NCBI GenBank assembly: GCA_022839105.1 | Contig: JALHDH010000006.1 | Coordinates: 34,361 to 98,360, forward strand | DNA from: a bacterium | GTDB lineage: Bacteria; Vulcanimicrobiota; Xenobia; Xenobiales; Xenobiaceae | DNA length: 64,000 bases | Direction of reading: 5' to 3' | Program-made: the position numbers and the translations under genes | Part shown: one piece after another, positions 30,684-39,558 of the stretch | Position numbering within the stretch: the first letter of the stretch is position 1 | Layout: the number at the start of each line of letters is the position of its first letter | The notes under the pieces: generated by a model | What the model saw: only the letters and a program-made list of their open reading frames with translations | Database searches by the model: none | Told to the model about the DNA's origin: nothing

Positions 30684-32120
30684 TCAGTAGCCCGGAAGGC
30701 GCTGGTCGCTCTCGGGAGCGGGCGTGGGATAGCCGCCATCGGTCGGGGGGGCATCCAGGTTCGGGCGGCCCGACGGGTCGGAACCGCCGGGCATGCTCGC
30801 GTTGCCCGGTGCGTGGCCGCCTGAGGGCGCCTGGACGGTGGGAGCGCTGGGGTCGGCACGGTAGGTGCCCGAGTTGGTGGCGTCCTCGATGTGGACCTTG
30901 GGAGGCAGGGGGCGATCCGATCGGATCAGCGGCGGGGGAGCGTGCTGGGGCTGTGGCTCCGGGCGCGGAGCCGCCGGCTTCTGGACGGGGCGCGTGGGCC
31001 GGGCAGGCGCAGCCCTGGGGGCCGTCGGTTGGATCAGGGGCGGCTCCTTGTGAGGCTGGGGTTCGGAGGGCGCGGAGGCCGGCGCCTGCACGGGGGGCGG
31101 AGCCGGCAGGGGGGCGGGAGGCGGAGCCTGGACCGGTGCCGGGGCAGCAACGGGGGCCGGGGCAGCCGGGGCGGGAGTGGCGGCGGGAGCAGCGGTCCGG
31201 GTGGGTTCGGCCGTGGGCGCCGAGGCCGGAGCGCCCGTGCCAGGGAGCTTCTCCAGATCGGTCCAGCTCGAGTTCCAGGAGAGCCAGTCGTCGGGCTTGT
31301 CCGGCTTGGGGCTTTCCAGGACCAGGGCGCCGGCCGTGGCCTGCTCGTTGGTCTTCACGATCACGTTGGCGGAGGTATCCTCCAGGTGGGTCACCCGGAC
31401 CGAGCCTTCGAACACCTGGACGGTGGTGGTCTCGGTCAGGTCGGCCTTCTCGATCTGGCTGACCGCATAACGGGTTCCCACCGGAACCACGTTGACGTAC
31501 TTGGTCTCGATGGAGACGTCGCTGTCGGGGCCTTCGCTGACGAAGACCCGACCACGGTACAGGATCAGGTGGACCTTCTGACCTTCTCCTTGCGCCTGGA
31601 TCGAGACCAGCTTGATGCTGGTCCCGCGATCCAGGCGCAGGGAGCCGCCATCACTCATGGCCAGGACGTTGCGGTTGTCCCGGCCCGTCTTGAGCAGGGT
31701 GTCGGCGGAAACCGTGCTGGGCAACGACAAGCTCGCCCAGTCGGCACCGGACAGGTTCTTGCGGACATCCCGTCCCACTCGCAGTTCCAGGTGGGAGTCG
31801 TCGATTCGGGCGGGGGGCCGGATCACGTTGGTCCAGATGGCCAGGAGCGCCAGCAGGAGGACGGCGGCTCCCAGGGAGCCGAAGAGAATCCGCCGATCCA
31901 CGTAGACCGGTTGGGAGGTGACCTGTGAAGGGGGGCGGTAGTTGGCAGGAGGGGCTGGCCTGACCGGGCTCGCAATGGCCGAAGGAGGCACCCGCGTGGG
32001 GATGGATCGGACGCCCGGAATCGGCCTGGAGGGCGGAATCGGAGCGTTGACTCCGCCAAGAAACGGACCCGAGGGGGAGGGAGTCGGCGGCCTGGTGGGT
32101 TCGGGTTGATGATTCTCCAT
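30684..32120 (-). CDS. FecR-domain membrane protein with Pro/Ala-rich flanks
   Basis: This 478-residue protein has an 75-residue Pro/Ser-rich cytoplasmic part, one transmembrane helix (about 79-101, FGSLGAAVLLLALLAIWTNV), then a FecR domain (about 105-275; GRDVRKN, LLKTGRDNRNVLAMSDGG, GTSIKL, GRVFVSEG, VPVGTRYAV, VFEGSVRV). The last 200 residues are almost only Pro, Ala and charged residues, like a spacer through a thick wall or periplasm. FecR domains outside iron signalling are usually cell-surface ligand-binding modules. It is transcribed alone from an extended -10 promoter and ends at a strong terminator. Confidence 0.85.
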   Translation of the reverse strand: MENHQPEPTRPPTPSPSGPFLGGVNAPIPPSRPIPGVRSIPTRVPPSAIASPVRPAPPANYRPPSQVTSQPVYVDRRILFGSLGAAVLLLALLAIWTNVIRPPARIDDSHLELRVGRDVRKNLSGADWASLSLPSTVSADTLLKTGRDNRNVLAMSDGGSLRLDRGTSIKLVSIQAQGEGQKVHLILYRGRVFVSEGPDSDVSIETKYVNVVPVGTRYAVSQIEKADLTETTTVQVFEGSVRVTHLEDTSANVIVKTNEQATAGALVLESPKPDKPDDWLSWNSSWTDLEKLPGTGAPASAPTAEPTRTAAPAATPAPAAPAPVAAPAPVQAPPPAPLPAPPPVQAPASAPSEPQPHKEPPLIQPTAPRAAPARPTRPVQKPAAPRPEPQPQHAPPPLIRSDRPLPPKVHIEDATNSGTYRADPSAPTVQAPSGGHAPGNASMPGGSDPSGRPNLDAPPTDGGYPTPAPESDQRLPGY

Positions 32121-32175
32121 GGGGACCTCTTCGTTCCGGTCTGGCCTCTCCTCGACGGGGAGGCCCGCGCGCTAG

Positions 32176-32184
32176 ATTATATCA
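32176..32184 (-). promoter_or_regulatory. Extended -10 promoter of the FecR-domain gene
   Basis: The minus strand reads TGATATAAT, a perfect extended -10. No -35 hexamer is recognisable. The transcript would begin near 32169, about 50 bases before the ATG at 32120. Confidence 0.6.
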
Positions 32185-32268
32185 CCCGATCTGTCGGACT
32201 GCATCCGCTTCTTGTTCCCTTGAATTCCAGGAGATTTTTGGGAGGGGTCCTCAACCAGGCCAGGCCGG

Positions 32269-32298
32269 TTGTCGAAACCTCCTCTTGTGTGTTATGTT
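32269..32298 (+). promoter_or_regulatory. Sigma70-like promoter of the second glycan unit
   Basis: TTGTCG (32269-32274), an 18-bp spacer and TATGTT (32293-32298). The -10 is identical to that of the promoter at 15903-15931. Initiation near 32305 would place the RNA 5' end at the GTG of the small frame 32306-32440. Confidence 0.5.
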
Positions 32299-32305
32299 TG
32301 TTCGC

Positions 32306-32440
32306 GTGACCAGCCACCCCCTCTCTCAGAATCCTCCCATCCCAGGCGTCGGACCCCGGCCTTTCGACCAGGTCCCCGACGGGCCTGTCCTGGAGGCCCC
32401 AGGTCCTCACCTGGACGGGTGCCGTGATCTCTCCCGATGA
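32306..32440 (+). CDS. Possible leaderless 44-residue leader peptide
   Basis: An open frame starts with GTG at 32306, where the proposed promoter would initiate, and its TGA overlaps the next gene's ATG (ATGA at 32437). The product is Pro/Asp/Gly-rich with no hydrophobic segment. The downstream glycosyltransferase has no Shine-Dalgarno, so translation through this frame could deliver ribosomes to it. The evidence is positional only; it may not be a functional peptide. Confidence 0.35.
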   Translation: MTSHPLSQNPPIPGVGPRPFDQVPDGPVLEAPGPHLDGCRDLSR

Positions 32441-33177
32441 GCCTCGTCCTGCTGATCCCGGTCTACAACGAATTGCTGCATCTGCCAGGTCTTCTGGCCC
32501 GTCTTCCCGAGCAGGCCGAAGTCCTGGTGGTGGATGACGGTTCGCGTGACGGGAGTGCCGAGTTCCTGGACGGCTGGGCCCACAGTCGACCCCAGGTGGA
32601 GATCCTGCATCTGCCTGTCAACCGGGGGAAGAGCGAGGCCCTGGCAGCAGGGCTGGAGAGAATCTCCGCGCGCCTCGAGGCAGGTCTGCTCCGGGCGGAG
32701 GATGGCCTGGTCCTGCTGGATGGAGACGGGCAGCATCCCCCCGAGCTGGCCGGTGAGCTCAGCGCCCAGCGGCTCCACAGAGGTCTGGACATGCTGGTCG
32801 CCTGTCGCGACTTCTCGCGCTATCCGTTCTGGAAGATCCTCGGCAATCGCTTCCTGACCTGGCAGGCCAGGCTGCTGACCGGAGTCGCCTGGAGGGATAC
32901 CCAATGCGGGATGCGGGCCCTTCCCGTCGGCAGGGTCTCGGAGGCCCTCTCGGTCCTGGGCCGGGAGCGCTACTGTTGTGAGCAGGAATGGTGCGTGGCG
33001 CTTCCCCTGCGCGGATGGAAGGTGGCCAACGACTTCCCGATCCAGACCCAGCACTATCGCTCGAACAGCACCTTCCTGGATGCCTGGCTGATCTTCCTGG
33101 CCGCCCTGCGCGTCTGGGCCCGACGCGGGACCCACGCGGACAGGCGGTTCACCGGAACCTCCTCGTCGAGAACCTGA
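32437..33177 (+). CDS. Family 2 glycosyltransferase (polyprenyl-phosphate type)
   Basis: This 246-residue GT-A enzyme has LIPVYNE, VLVVDDGSRDGS and LDGDGQHPPE (the metal-binding D-x-D), plus CGMRALP near the C-terminus, a signature of dolichol-phosphate-mannose/undecaprenyl-phosphate-glucose synthases. There is no C-terminal membrane helix. It should transfer a sugar from a nucleotide donor to a polyprenyl phosphate for the GT-C proteins downstream at 33189 and 36368. No Shine-Dalgarno precedes ATG 32437, which overlaps the stop of a small upstream frame. Confidence 0.9.
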   Translation: MSLVLLIPVYNELLHLPGLLARLPEQAEVLVVDDGSRDGSAEFLDGWAHSRPQVEILHLPVNRGKSEALAAGLERISARLEAGLLRAEDGLVLLDGDGQHPPELAGELSAQRLHRGLDMLVACRDFSRYPFWKILGNRFLTWQARLLTGVAWRDTQCGMRALPVGRVSEALSVLGRERYCCEQEWCVALPLRGWKVANDFPIQTQHYRSNSTFLDAWLIFLAALRVWARRGTHADRRFTGTSSSRT

Positions 33178-33188
33178 GCCACAAGACC

Positions 33189-34955
33189 ATGGATTTGATC
33201 TCCCGCTGGACCCAGGCACTCGTTGCCCACCCCGATTTCCGGACCCCGGTCGAATTCTTCCTGGTCCGGGGCACCCTCCCGGTCTTCATCCTTCTGCTGA
33301 TCCTGACCTTGCTCTTCTGGTTGCCGCGCCTGGCGGACTTTCGGCGGATCCTGGGGGAGATGCCTCGTTGGAGTGGCCTGGCCCTGGGAGGAATCTGTCT
33401 TTTTGGGGCCGGACTGCGGCTGGGATGGACCCCCCACGCGCCCCAGGTCTTCTTCGATGAGTTCAACTTCCTGGAGCTCGGGCGCGGGATGGTCCAAGGG
33501 AGGGAGGCCCTGCTGCCCGGATGGTTCGGGGCCGGACCTGCGCTGGTCCCCATCCCGGCAGCCTGGTCCTTCTTCCTGGCATTGGTCTTCGCCCTCACCG
33601 GACCCAAGCTCGCTTCGGCCCTTGGCATGGCCTTGTTCTTCGCCATCCTGAGTCTGCCACTGGCCTTCCTGGTGGGCTGGCGTCTCTTCGGCCGCCCCCT
33701 GCCGGCCCTGTTCTTGACCCTCCTGCTGGCGGTGTTCCCGGTCCACCTTCGCATGTCCGGCAGCCTGGCCCTGGAGACCGGATCCTTGTTCTGGCTGCTG
33801 GCCACCTGGGCGGCCCTTCTGTGTCATCAGCAGGACCGGCGTCCGGTCTGGCTGTACTGCGCCGGAACCGCGGCGGCCTGGTGTGCCAACTGGCGCATGG
33901 AGAACCCCTTTGCGGTCCTCCCGCTCCTGCTGGCCTGCTTCCTGGTCCTGGATTCTCCGAGGTGGCGTCTGCTTCGCGAGAGGCATCTCTACCTGGTCGG
34001 GATCGGGGTCTTCCTCTTCTCCCTGCCGGGGCTCTTGAACTATATCCTGGGCACCGGGCAGGGGTTCTACCTCTTCTACGGCTCGGAGGCGATTCGGGCC
34101 GAGCAGGTGAGGATGAACCAGGTCAACAACCTGCTCTACTGGTTGGAGGGGCGGATCCACCCCCCGGAGATCACCGCCCTGGCCCTGCTCGGGGCCTTCA
34201 CCTGGAGGCCCCGACGCAAGGCGCTGGCCTGGGGCTTGTGGCTGGTGGCGCTGCAGCTCTTCTACTCCCGGATCCCCTCCGCCGATTTCGGCCTCCACCA
34301 CACCCTGGATTCCTGGCGCAACGCCGTCCAGCCGGCCCTGGGACTCATGATCCTGGCGGCGGCAGGCCTGGACACCCTGCGCGAGAGTCTGGCCGGAAGA
34401 ACCTCCAGGGGCTGGGTCGTCGCCGCGCTGGTCGCGGCCTTCCTCATCCCCTGCACCTGGCCGTTCCGCTTCGGTGGATTCGTGCATTCCCGGCATGTCT
34501 GGCAGGAAGAGTTCTACTTCATGCAGGAGGTGGCCGCGCGTCTGCCCGAAGGGGCGCAGGTCCTGGCCGACGGCCATGGCCAGCACCTGCGCAGCCTGGA
34601 ACTCCACACGGCGGAATTGGGCTACGCCTCGGGTCGGGAATGGGAGCGTCTGGAAATCTCCCAGGAGGCCTTCGACATGCCCGGTTCGGGCCAGCCCCCG
34701 GCCTTCCTGGGCAGACTGGTCGACCCCGGAATGGCGGGCCGGCGCACCTTCCTGTACTACTTCGGGATGAAGGGGAGTGAATGGGACCACCAGAGGCGGA
34801 CCTGGCTTCATGACCATCTGCAGATGCGGGTGGTGGCTGGTGTCTGCTTCCCGGGATCCTGGATCTCCTTGACGCTCTACGAGGTGGAGGGCCTCTCGGG
34901 ACGGGCCATGGGGTGGCTCGGCGCTTCGCGGGGCCAGGGCACCGGGGAACCTTGA
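33189..34955 (+). CDS. GT-C glycosyltransferase (ArnT/PMT-like)
   Basis: This 588-residue protein has about 11 membrane segments in residues 30-440 and a C-terminal soluble domain. The first outer loop contains PQVFFDEFNFLELG, the acidic pair typical of GT39/GT83 GT-C enzymes (ArnT has DE in the same loop). The enzyme should take a sugar from a polyprenyl-phosphate donor on the outer face of the inner membrane. ATG 33189 lies 11 bases after the GT2 stop, the natural donor synthase. The Shine-Dalgarno is weak. Confidence 0.8.
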   Translation: MDLISRWTQALVAHPDFRTPVEFFLVRGTLPVFILLLILTLLFWLPRLADFRRILGEMPRWSGLALGGICLFGAGLRLGWTPHAPQVFFDEFNFLELGRGMVQGREALLPGWFGAGPALVPIPAAWSFFLALVFALTGPKLASALGMALFFAILSLPLAFLVGWRLFGRPLPALFLTLLLAVFPVHLRMSGSLALETGSLFWLLATWAALLCHQQDRRPVWLYCAGTAAAWCANWRMENPFAVLPLLLACFLVLDSPRWRLLRERHLYLVGIGVFLFSLPGLLNYILGTGQGFYLFYGSEAIRAEQVRMNQVNNLLYWLEGRIHPPEITALALLGAFTWRPRRKALAWGLWLVALQLFYSRIPSADFGLHHTLDSWRNAVQPALGLMILAAAGLDTLRESLAGRTSRGWVVAALVAAFLIPCTWPFRFGGFVHSRHVWQEEFYFMQEVAARLPEGAQVLADGHGQHLRSLELHTAELGYASGREWERLEISQEAFDMPGSGQPPAFLGRLVDPGMAGRRTFLYYFGMKGSEWDHQRRTWLHDHLQMRVVAGVCFPGSWISLTLYEVEGLSGRAMGWLGASRGQGTGEP

Positions 34956-34959
34956 GGAC

Positions 34960-36363
34960 ATGCGCCTCCTCCTGGTCTGGCCCGCCCATCCGCACATCAT
35001 CTCGCCTCCCCATATGAAGGCGATCCAGGAGGGCCTGGGTCATCTGCCCCCCATCGGGCTGATCGGCCTGGCCACCTGGCTGCGGGAGCACTCCGAGCAT
35101 CAGGCGGAGGTCCTGGACGCCCTGCTGGGGCGTATGACTCCCGAGCAGGTTGCCGAGCACGCGCTTTCCTCCGGGGCACAAGCCGTGGGTCTCTCGGCCA
35201 TGACCCACACCTGGCTGGATTGCCTTCTGGTGGCCCGGGCCATCCGCAAGGCAGCTCCCGATCTGCGGATCATCCTGGGCGGCCCCCACGCGACCCTCTT
35301 CCCCCTGGAGACCCTGGAACATCCCGAAGTGGACTACGTCGTGGCGGGAGAGGGCGAAGTCCCCCTGGCCGCCCTGCTGGATCGCCTGGCCCTGGGCCGT
35401 GAGGATACCGAGGGGTTGCCCGGGGTCATGCGTCGGGGGGATCCCCCCCGCCCCCGATACCTCCACCCCGACGTTTCCGAGTTGCCGATCCCCGATCGCC
35501 GTCTGACGCCGTGGAGGCGCTACGCCAGCGTGGTCAGCAGGCGCCCGCCCACGACCGTCATCATGTCCAGCCGGGGCTGCCCCTACCGCTGCACCTTCTG
35601 TTCCACCGCGGGAGGCAAGAAGTTCCGGGCCAATCCCGCCCCCCGTGTGGTGGAGGAGCTCGAACACTGCGTCAACCTGGGGATCCGGGAGTTCCTCTTC
35701 TTTGACGAGCTCTTCACCTTCGATCGCCAGCGGGTCCTGGAGATCTGTCGGCAGATCCGGGCTCGGGGACTGGACATCGCCTGGGATGTCCGCTCCCGGG
35801 TGGACCGGGTCGATCCCGAGATGCTGCAGGCCATGGCGCAGGCGGGTTGCCAACGCGTCCAGTATGGGGTCGAGTCGGGGACCGAGCGGGTCCTGGCGCT
35901 CTTCGACAAGGACATCTCGCTGGAGCAGGCCCGCCAGGCCGTCCTGTGGACCCGTCAGGCGGGGATCTCGACCTATGCCGACTTCATGATCGGCGCTCCT
36001 GGAGAGACCCGGGAGGAGGTCCTCGAGACCCTGAGGTTTGCGCACAGCCTGGACCTGGACTTTGTGCACTTCTCGATCACCATGTTGCTGCCCAGGACCC
36101 GGCTCTATGCCCAGGCCCTCAGGCAGGGCCTCCTGGAACGGGACGTCTGGAGGGATTATGTGCTGAATCCTTCGGAGGGCTTCCATCCGCCCTATTGGGA
36201 GGAGGTCCTCGATGCCCGGGAACTCGAGGCCCTGCTGCGCCAGGCCGTCCGCTCCTTCTACTTCTCGCCTCGCTTCCTCTGGCGCAGTCTGGCCAGCCTG
36301 CGTTCCCCGGGGGAATTGCTGCGCAAGGCGCGGGCAGGCCTGAAGCTGGCCCTGGGGCTCTAG
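34960..36363 (+). CDS. B12-binding-domain radical SAM enzyme
   Basis: This 467-residue enzyme has an N-terminal cobalamin-binding-type domain (1-150; AVGLSAMTHTW, IILGGPHATLFP) where the lower-ligand His is absent (VLDALLG). The radical SAM motif CPYRCTFC is at about 207-214, followed by FFDELFTFD and MIGAPGETREE. It is related in form to the minus-strand enzyme at 29130, including a similar post-motif segment (GGKKFR against EGKKYR). Such enzymes often do methylations or C-C chemistry on lipids. It sits four bases after one GT-C gene and four bases before another, so it probably modifies the same lipid or glycan. Confidence 0.88.
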   Translation: MRLLLVWPAHPHIISPPHMKAIQEGLGHLPPIGLIGLATWLREHSEHQAEVLDALLGRMTPEQVAEHALSSGAQAVGLSAMTHTWLDCLLVARAIRKAAPDLRIILGGPHATLFPLETLEHPEVDYVVAGEGEVPLAALLDRLALGREDTEGLPGVMRRGDPPRPRYLHPDVSELPIPDRRLTPWRRYASVVSRRPPTTVIMSSRGCPYRCTFCSTAGGKKFRANPAPRVVEELEHCVNLGIREFLFFDELFTFDRQRVLEICRQIRARGLDIAWDVRSRVDRVDPEMLQAMAQAGCQRVQYGVESGTERVLALFDKDISLEQARQAVLWTRQAGISTYADFMIGAPGETREEVLETLRFAHSLDLDFVHFSITMLLPRTRLYAQALRQGLLERDVWRDYVLNPSEGFHPPYWEEVLDARELEALLRQAVRSFYFSPRFLWRSLASLRSPGELLRKARAGLKLALGL

Positions 36364-36367
36364 AGCC

Positions 36368-37963
36368 TTGACGCGATTCCTGATCGAGGGCGGCTACCAC
36401 GGCGTGCTGACCTGGCATCTGGCAGCCCTGGCCGGGCTCAGCGCCTGGGCCATCCTGGGCTGCATCCGGGGACTGAACCGGGCGGGCCTGGCCATCCTCC
36501 TGGGCCTGCTCCTCCTGGGGACCCTGGCAGCCGGCGACCTCGGGGCTCGACCCGCGGTCTATTATGACGAGTTCTTCTACGTGGCCATTGCCGAGAACAT
36601 GGCCACCAGCGGAACGGCCGAACCCCTGCTCTACCAGGGTGTGCCGGCGCAAGTCCTGCCGCTGGGGCATTTCCAGCCGCCCTACCCCCAGGGCTGGCCC
36701 TATCTGCTCTCGTTGGCACTGGACCCCGTCGGGCCGCCTCAGCCCGGGAGGATCGAGGTGCCCGCCTGGGAGCGGGTTCTTCCGGTCAGCCGGGTCCTGT
36801 GGGCGGCCCTGGCGCCCTTGCTCTTCCTGGCCCTGGCGCCCCGCTTCTCGTTGTCGGTGGCGGCCGCTTCGGCGATGGTCCTGCCCATGCTGGCCTTCGT
36901 CTTGCGCCTGGCCGGATCCGCCGCCGCCGAGAACGGCTGGCTGGCCCTGGAGCGTTTCCGGCGCGAGCCGGGGTCGCTGCACCTGGGCTGGCTGGTCCTT
37001 TCGGTCTGTGCCCTGGCCGAGATGCGACCCGAGAATCTGCTCTACGTCCTCTTCTTCCTGGGAATGGCGGTGCGAGGAATCGGGCAGGTCCGAGGAGTGG
37101 CCCGGGTCGTCTGGCTGGTGTTGGGGGGCGGTCTGCTCCTGCCGCCGGTCCTGGTCTTGATGGGCCATGACCCCAGCCTGGCCCACCACTTCGAGGTTGT
37201 CCCTCGTGGCGGTTTCACCCTCTGGGGGAACCGCCTGGCCAACCTCTTCAACAACGCGCTGTACTTCCTGGTCCATCGGATCTGGCCGGTCGGCTTGACC
37301 GTGCTCGCGCTGGTCGGTCTGTCGTGGTTGGCTTCCTCCTCGTCGCGTCGGGTCGCCCTGCTGGGCCTGGGTTGGATCGGGGGAAGCACCCTGCTCCTCT
37401 CCTGGCTTCCCTTCGGCGACTATGGCGCGGTGAACTCGCTGGACACCTGGAGATTTGGCCATCATGTCGCCCTGCCCGGGGTGCTGGCTGCCGCGGCTGG
37501 AGCCGAGACCCTGGTCCGACGGGGAGGCACCGCCCGCGTGGTGGCCGGACTGCTCTTCTTGTGGGTGATTCTCGCCCCTTGGATGAATCGGGCCTTCATG
37601 ACGGCCTCCCACCCCTTGCTCCGCCAGGATGGACTCGTCGAGACGCTGCGCTCGGAGCTGGGGGACGGGATCGCGGTGGCTGAAGCCCCGGAGTACTTCT
37701 GCTATCTGCGCTATCGGCACGGGCTTCCCGCGACCCTGGCCCCCATCTCCGCCCTTCCGGAGGGTGGGGCGGTGCTCTTTTCGGTCGAGGAAGGGGTGGG
37801 ATTGCCGGATCTCGAGTCGTGGAAGGCCTTCGACCTCGAGCCGTTGGCCCTGGATCAGGAACTCCGCCCTCCTGCAGCCCTGTTCCGCCTCCGCCCAGGC
37901 TCTGCGGGGGCCGAGGGGGGAAACGGTCGGCGGGTGGGGGAGGGTTCCGGATTCCCCGAATGA
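36368..37963 (+). CDS. GT-C glycosyltransferase-like membrane protein
   Basis: This 531-residue protein has about 11 membrane segments. The first outer loop has PAVYYDEFFYVAIAEN, the acidic motif of GT-C transferases, and HFQPPYPQGWPYLLSL follows, a segment common in PMT_2 proteins. The start is TTG 36368, four bases after the previous stop. The C-terminal 100 residues are soluble. With 32437-36363 it forms a four-gene unit: a donor synthase (GT2), two GT-C transferases and a radical SAM modifier. The stop precedes a new promoter for the SPASM genes. Confidence 0.8.
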   Translation: MTRFLIEGGYHGVLTWHLAALAGLSAWAILGCIRGLNRAGLAILLGLLLLGTLAAGDLGARPAVYYDEFFYVAIAENMATSGTAEPLLYQGVPAQVLPLGHFQPPYPQGWPYLLSLALDPVGPPQPGRIEVPAWERVLPVSRVLWAALAPLLFLALAPRFSLSVAAASAMVLPMLAFVLRLAGSAAAENGWLALERFRREPGSLHLGWLVLSVCALAEMRPENLLYVLFFLGMAVRGIGQVRGVARVVWLVLGGGLLLPPVLVLMGHDPSLAHHFEVVPRGGFTLWGNRLANLFNNALYFLVHRIWPVGLTVLALVGLSWLASSSSRRVALLGLGWIGGSTLLLSWLPFGDYGAVNSLDTWRFGHHVALPGVLAAAAGAETLVRRGGTARVVAGLLFLWVILAPWMNRAFMTASHPLLRQDGLVETLRSELGDGIAVAEAPEYFCYLRYRHGLPATLAPISALPEGGAVLFSVEEGVGLPDLESWKAFDLEPLALDQELRPPAALFRLRPGSAGAEGGNGRRVGEGSGFPE

Positions 37964-37976
37964 CGCCAGGGGTGGC

Positions 37977-38006
37977 TTGAAGCCTTCAGGCGCTGCTTGA
38001 TATAAT
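37977..38006 (+). promoter_or_regulatory. Sigma70-like promoter of the SPASM maturase pair
   Basis: TTGAAG (37977-37982), an 18-bp spacer and a perfect TATAAT (38001-38006). Initiation near 38013 leaves a leader of about 58 bases before the ATG at 38071, with GGACGGAGA upstream of the start. Confidence 0.75.
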
Positions 38007-38070
38007 CCCCCAGGTTCCGGCCGGCATTCGAGGGGACTCGCTTTCCGGGCCGGAGAGGACGGAGACCCGC

Positions 38071-39558
38071 ATGGCCAAGCCCGCCATCCCTCCCCAGGTC
38101 CCTGAGCTTTGCCTTGGGGACGAAGTCCTGGTGGCTCGGACCGAGGGGATCCAGACCATCCGCCGTGGCCGCAGGATTCTGGCGATCGAGCCGGAGACGG
38201 CCTCCTGGACGGTCATGGACCCTGGCTCCTGGGAGGTCTTCACCCGCCTGGAAAGGCCTGTGCTCTTCTCGGTCCTGTGCGCCGGCCTCCCGGGGCTCGG
38301 TCGGGGGTTCGTGGCCTCGGTGGTGGAGCAGTTGCATCGGCTGGGCATGGTCGCCCTGAATGGCCGACCCTACCATGACCTCGGAACTCTCTGGCCCGAC
38401 CGCGATCCTTCAGGCCCCAGGTTCCTGGCTCTCCATGTCACCCACGGGTGCAACTTCGCCTGTTCCTACTGCTACAACGCCTCGGGGGGCAATCCGCGGA
38501 AGGGCATGACGGCCGAGATGGGGCGTCGGATCCTCGAGAAGGCCTTCCAGGAGCTTCCCGCATCCCAACTCTCCTTTGATTTCCTGGGCGGCGAGCCCCT
38601 GCTGGCCTTCGAGACGATTCTGGAGATCATGGCCTTTGGCCGCGATCTGGAGCAGAAATATCAGAAATCCGCCTCCTTCCTGATGCAGACCAACGGGGCC
38701 CTTCTGACCCCCGACCGGGTCCGGTGCCTCCGCGAGTTCCGGGTGGGAGTCGGGGTGTCTTTGGACGGCCCGGCCGAGATCCATGATCGCAACCGCTGCC
38801 TGCAGGGTGGAGGACCGACCCATCACCGGGTCGTGACCAACCTGATGAGGGCGCGGGAGCAGGGGCTGAGCGTCACGCCCCTGGGGGTCATCAGCGAGCC
38901 CGCGGACTTCCCCAGGGTCCTGGACTACCTGGTCGAAGAGCTGGGATTCGAGGTCCTGCGCCTCAATCCATGCAGTTCCCTGGGTCGGGCCCGCGGCAGA
39001 TTCGAGGCGGGGGGAGAGCGCGCCGAGTCCTTCCATCGGGGGTTCATGGAAATGGTGGACAAGGCCTGGCACCACTCTCGTCGGACAGGGCGCCCCCTGG
39101 CGGTCCTCAACCTGTCCGAGATGCTGGTCAACCTGATCTCCAAGCGCCGGGACCAGATGTGCATGCGCTCTCCGTGTGGACTCGGGGATGCCATCCTTTC
39201 CTTCTCGGGCGAGGGGCAGGTCTTCGCCTGCGAGGAGTATGAAGAGGCGACGAAGGGAACCTTCTACCTGGGAGAACTCGAGGAACTGGAGCTGGGCGCC
39301 CTGGCCTCGGGTTCGACCCGGGTGCAGGCTTTGCGGCGCCGGCGGGTCGAGAACATCCCCCGCTGTTCTCGTTGTCCCGTCCGCCGTTTCTGCGGAGGCG
39401 GGTGCGCCCACAAAGCCCTGGCCTGGTCGGGTGAATTGCTGCGCGAAGACCCGATGTGCCGCTTCTACGAGTTGACCTTCACGGAGTTGATGTGGAGGAT
39501 CTCAGACGAGCCGGAAATCGTCCCGGCATTGGGAGGTCTTGGGAATGCTTCGAATTGA
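38071..39558 (+). CDS. Radical SAM/SPASM peptide maturase with PqqD-like domain (1)
   Basis: This 495-residue enzyme has residues 15-110 like a PqqD/RRE winged helix (ILAIEPETASWTVMD, then VVEQLHRLGMVALNG), a radical SAM motif CNFACSYC at about 127-134, and FLGGEPLLAFE. The C-terminal SPASM region has MRSPCGLGD, FACEEYEE, CSRCPVRRFCGGGC and PMCRFYE. The cysteine pattern implies two auxiliary 4Fe-4S clusters. Enzymes of this build install thioether, C-C or ether crosslinks in ribosomal peptides. It overlaps the next gene, a paralog, by 14 bases. No precursor peptide gene was seen in the 100 bp upstream. Confidence 0.88.
   Translation: MAKPAIPPQVPELCLGDEVLVARTEGIQTIRRGRRILAIEPETASWTVMDPGSWEVFTRLERPVLFSVLCAGLPGLGRGFVASVVEQLHRLGMVALNGRPYHDLGTLWPDRDPSGPRFLALHVTHGCNFACSYCYNASGGNPRKGMTAEMGRRILEKAFQELPASQLSFDFLGGEPLLAFETILEIMAFGRDLEQKYQKSASFLMQTNGALLTPDRVRCLREFRVGVGVSLDGPAEIHDRNRCLQGGGPTHHRVVTNLMRAREQGLSVTPLGVISEPADFPRVLDYLVEELGFEVLRLNPCSSLGRARGRFEAGGERAESFHRGFMEMVDKAWHHSRRTGRPLAVLNLSEMLVNLISKRRDQMCMRSPCGLGDAILSFSGEGQVFACEEYEEATKGTFYLGELEELELGALASGSTRVQALRRRRVENIPRCSRCPVRRFCGGGCAHKALAWSGELLREDPMCRFYELTFTELMWRISDEPEIVPALGGLGNASN

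Noticed and set aside
37964..38070. A RiPP precursor peptide before the SPASM maturases
   Set aside because: The only ATG frame there (37960s) stops after a few codons; no ribosome site plus leader-like frame was found.
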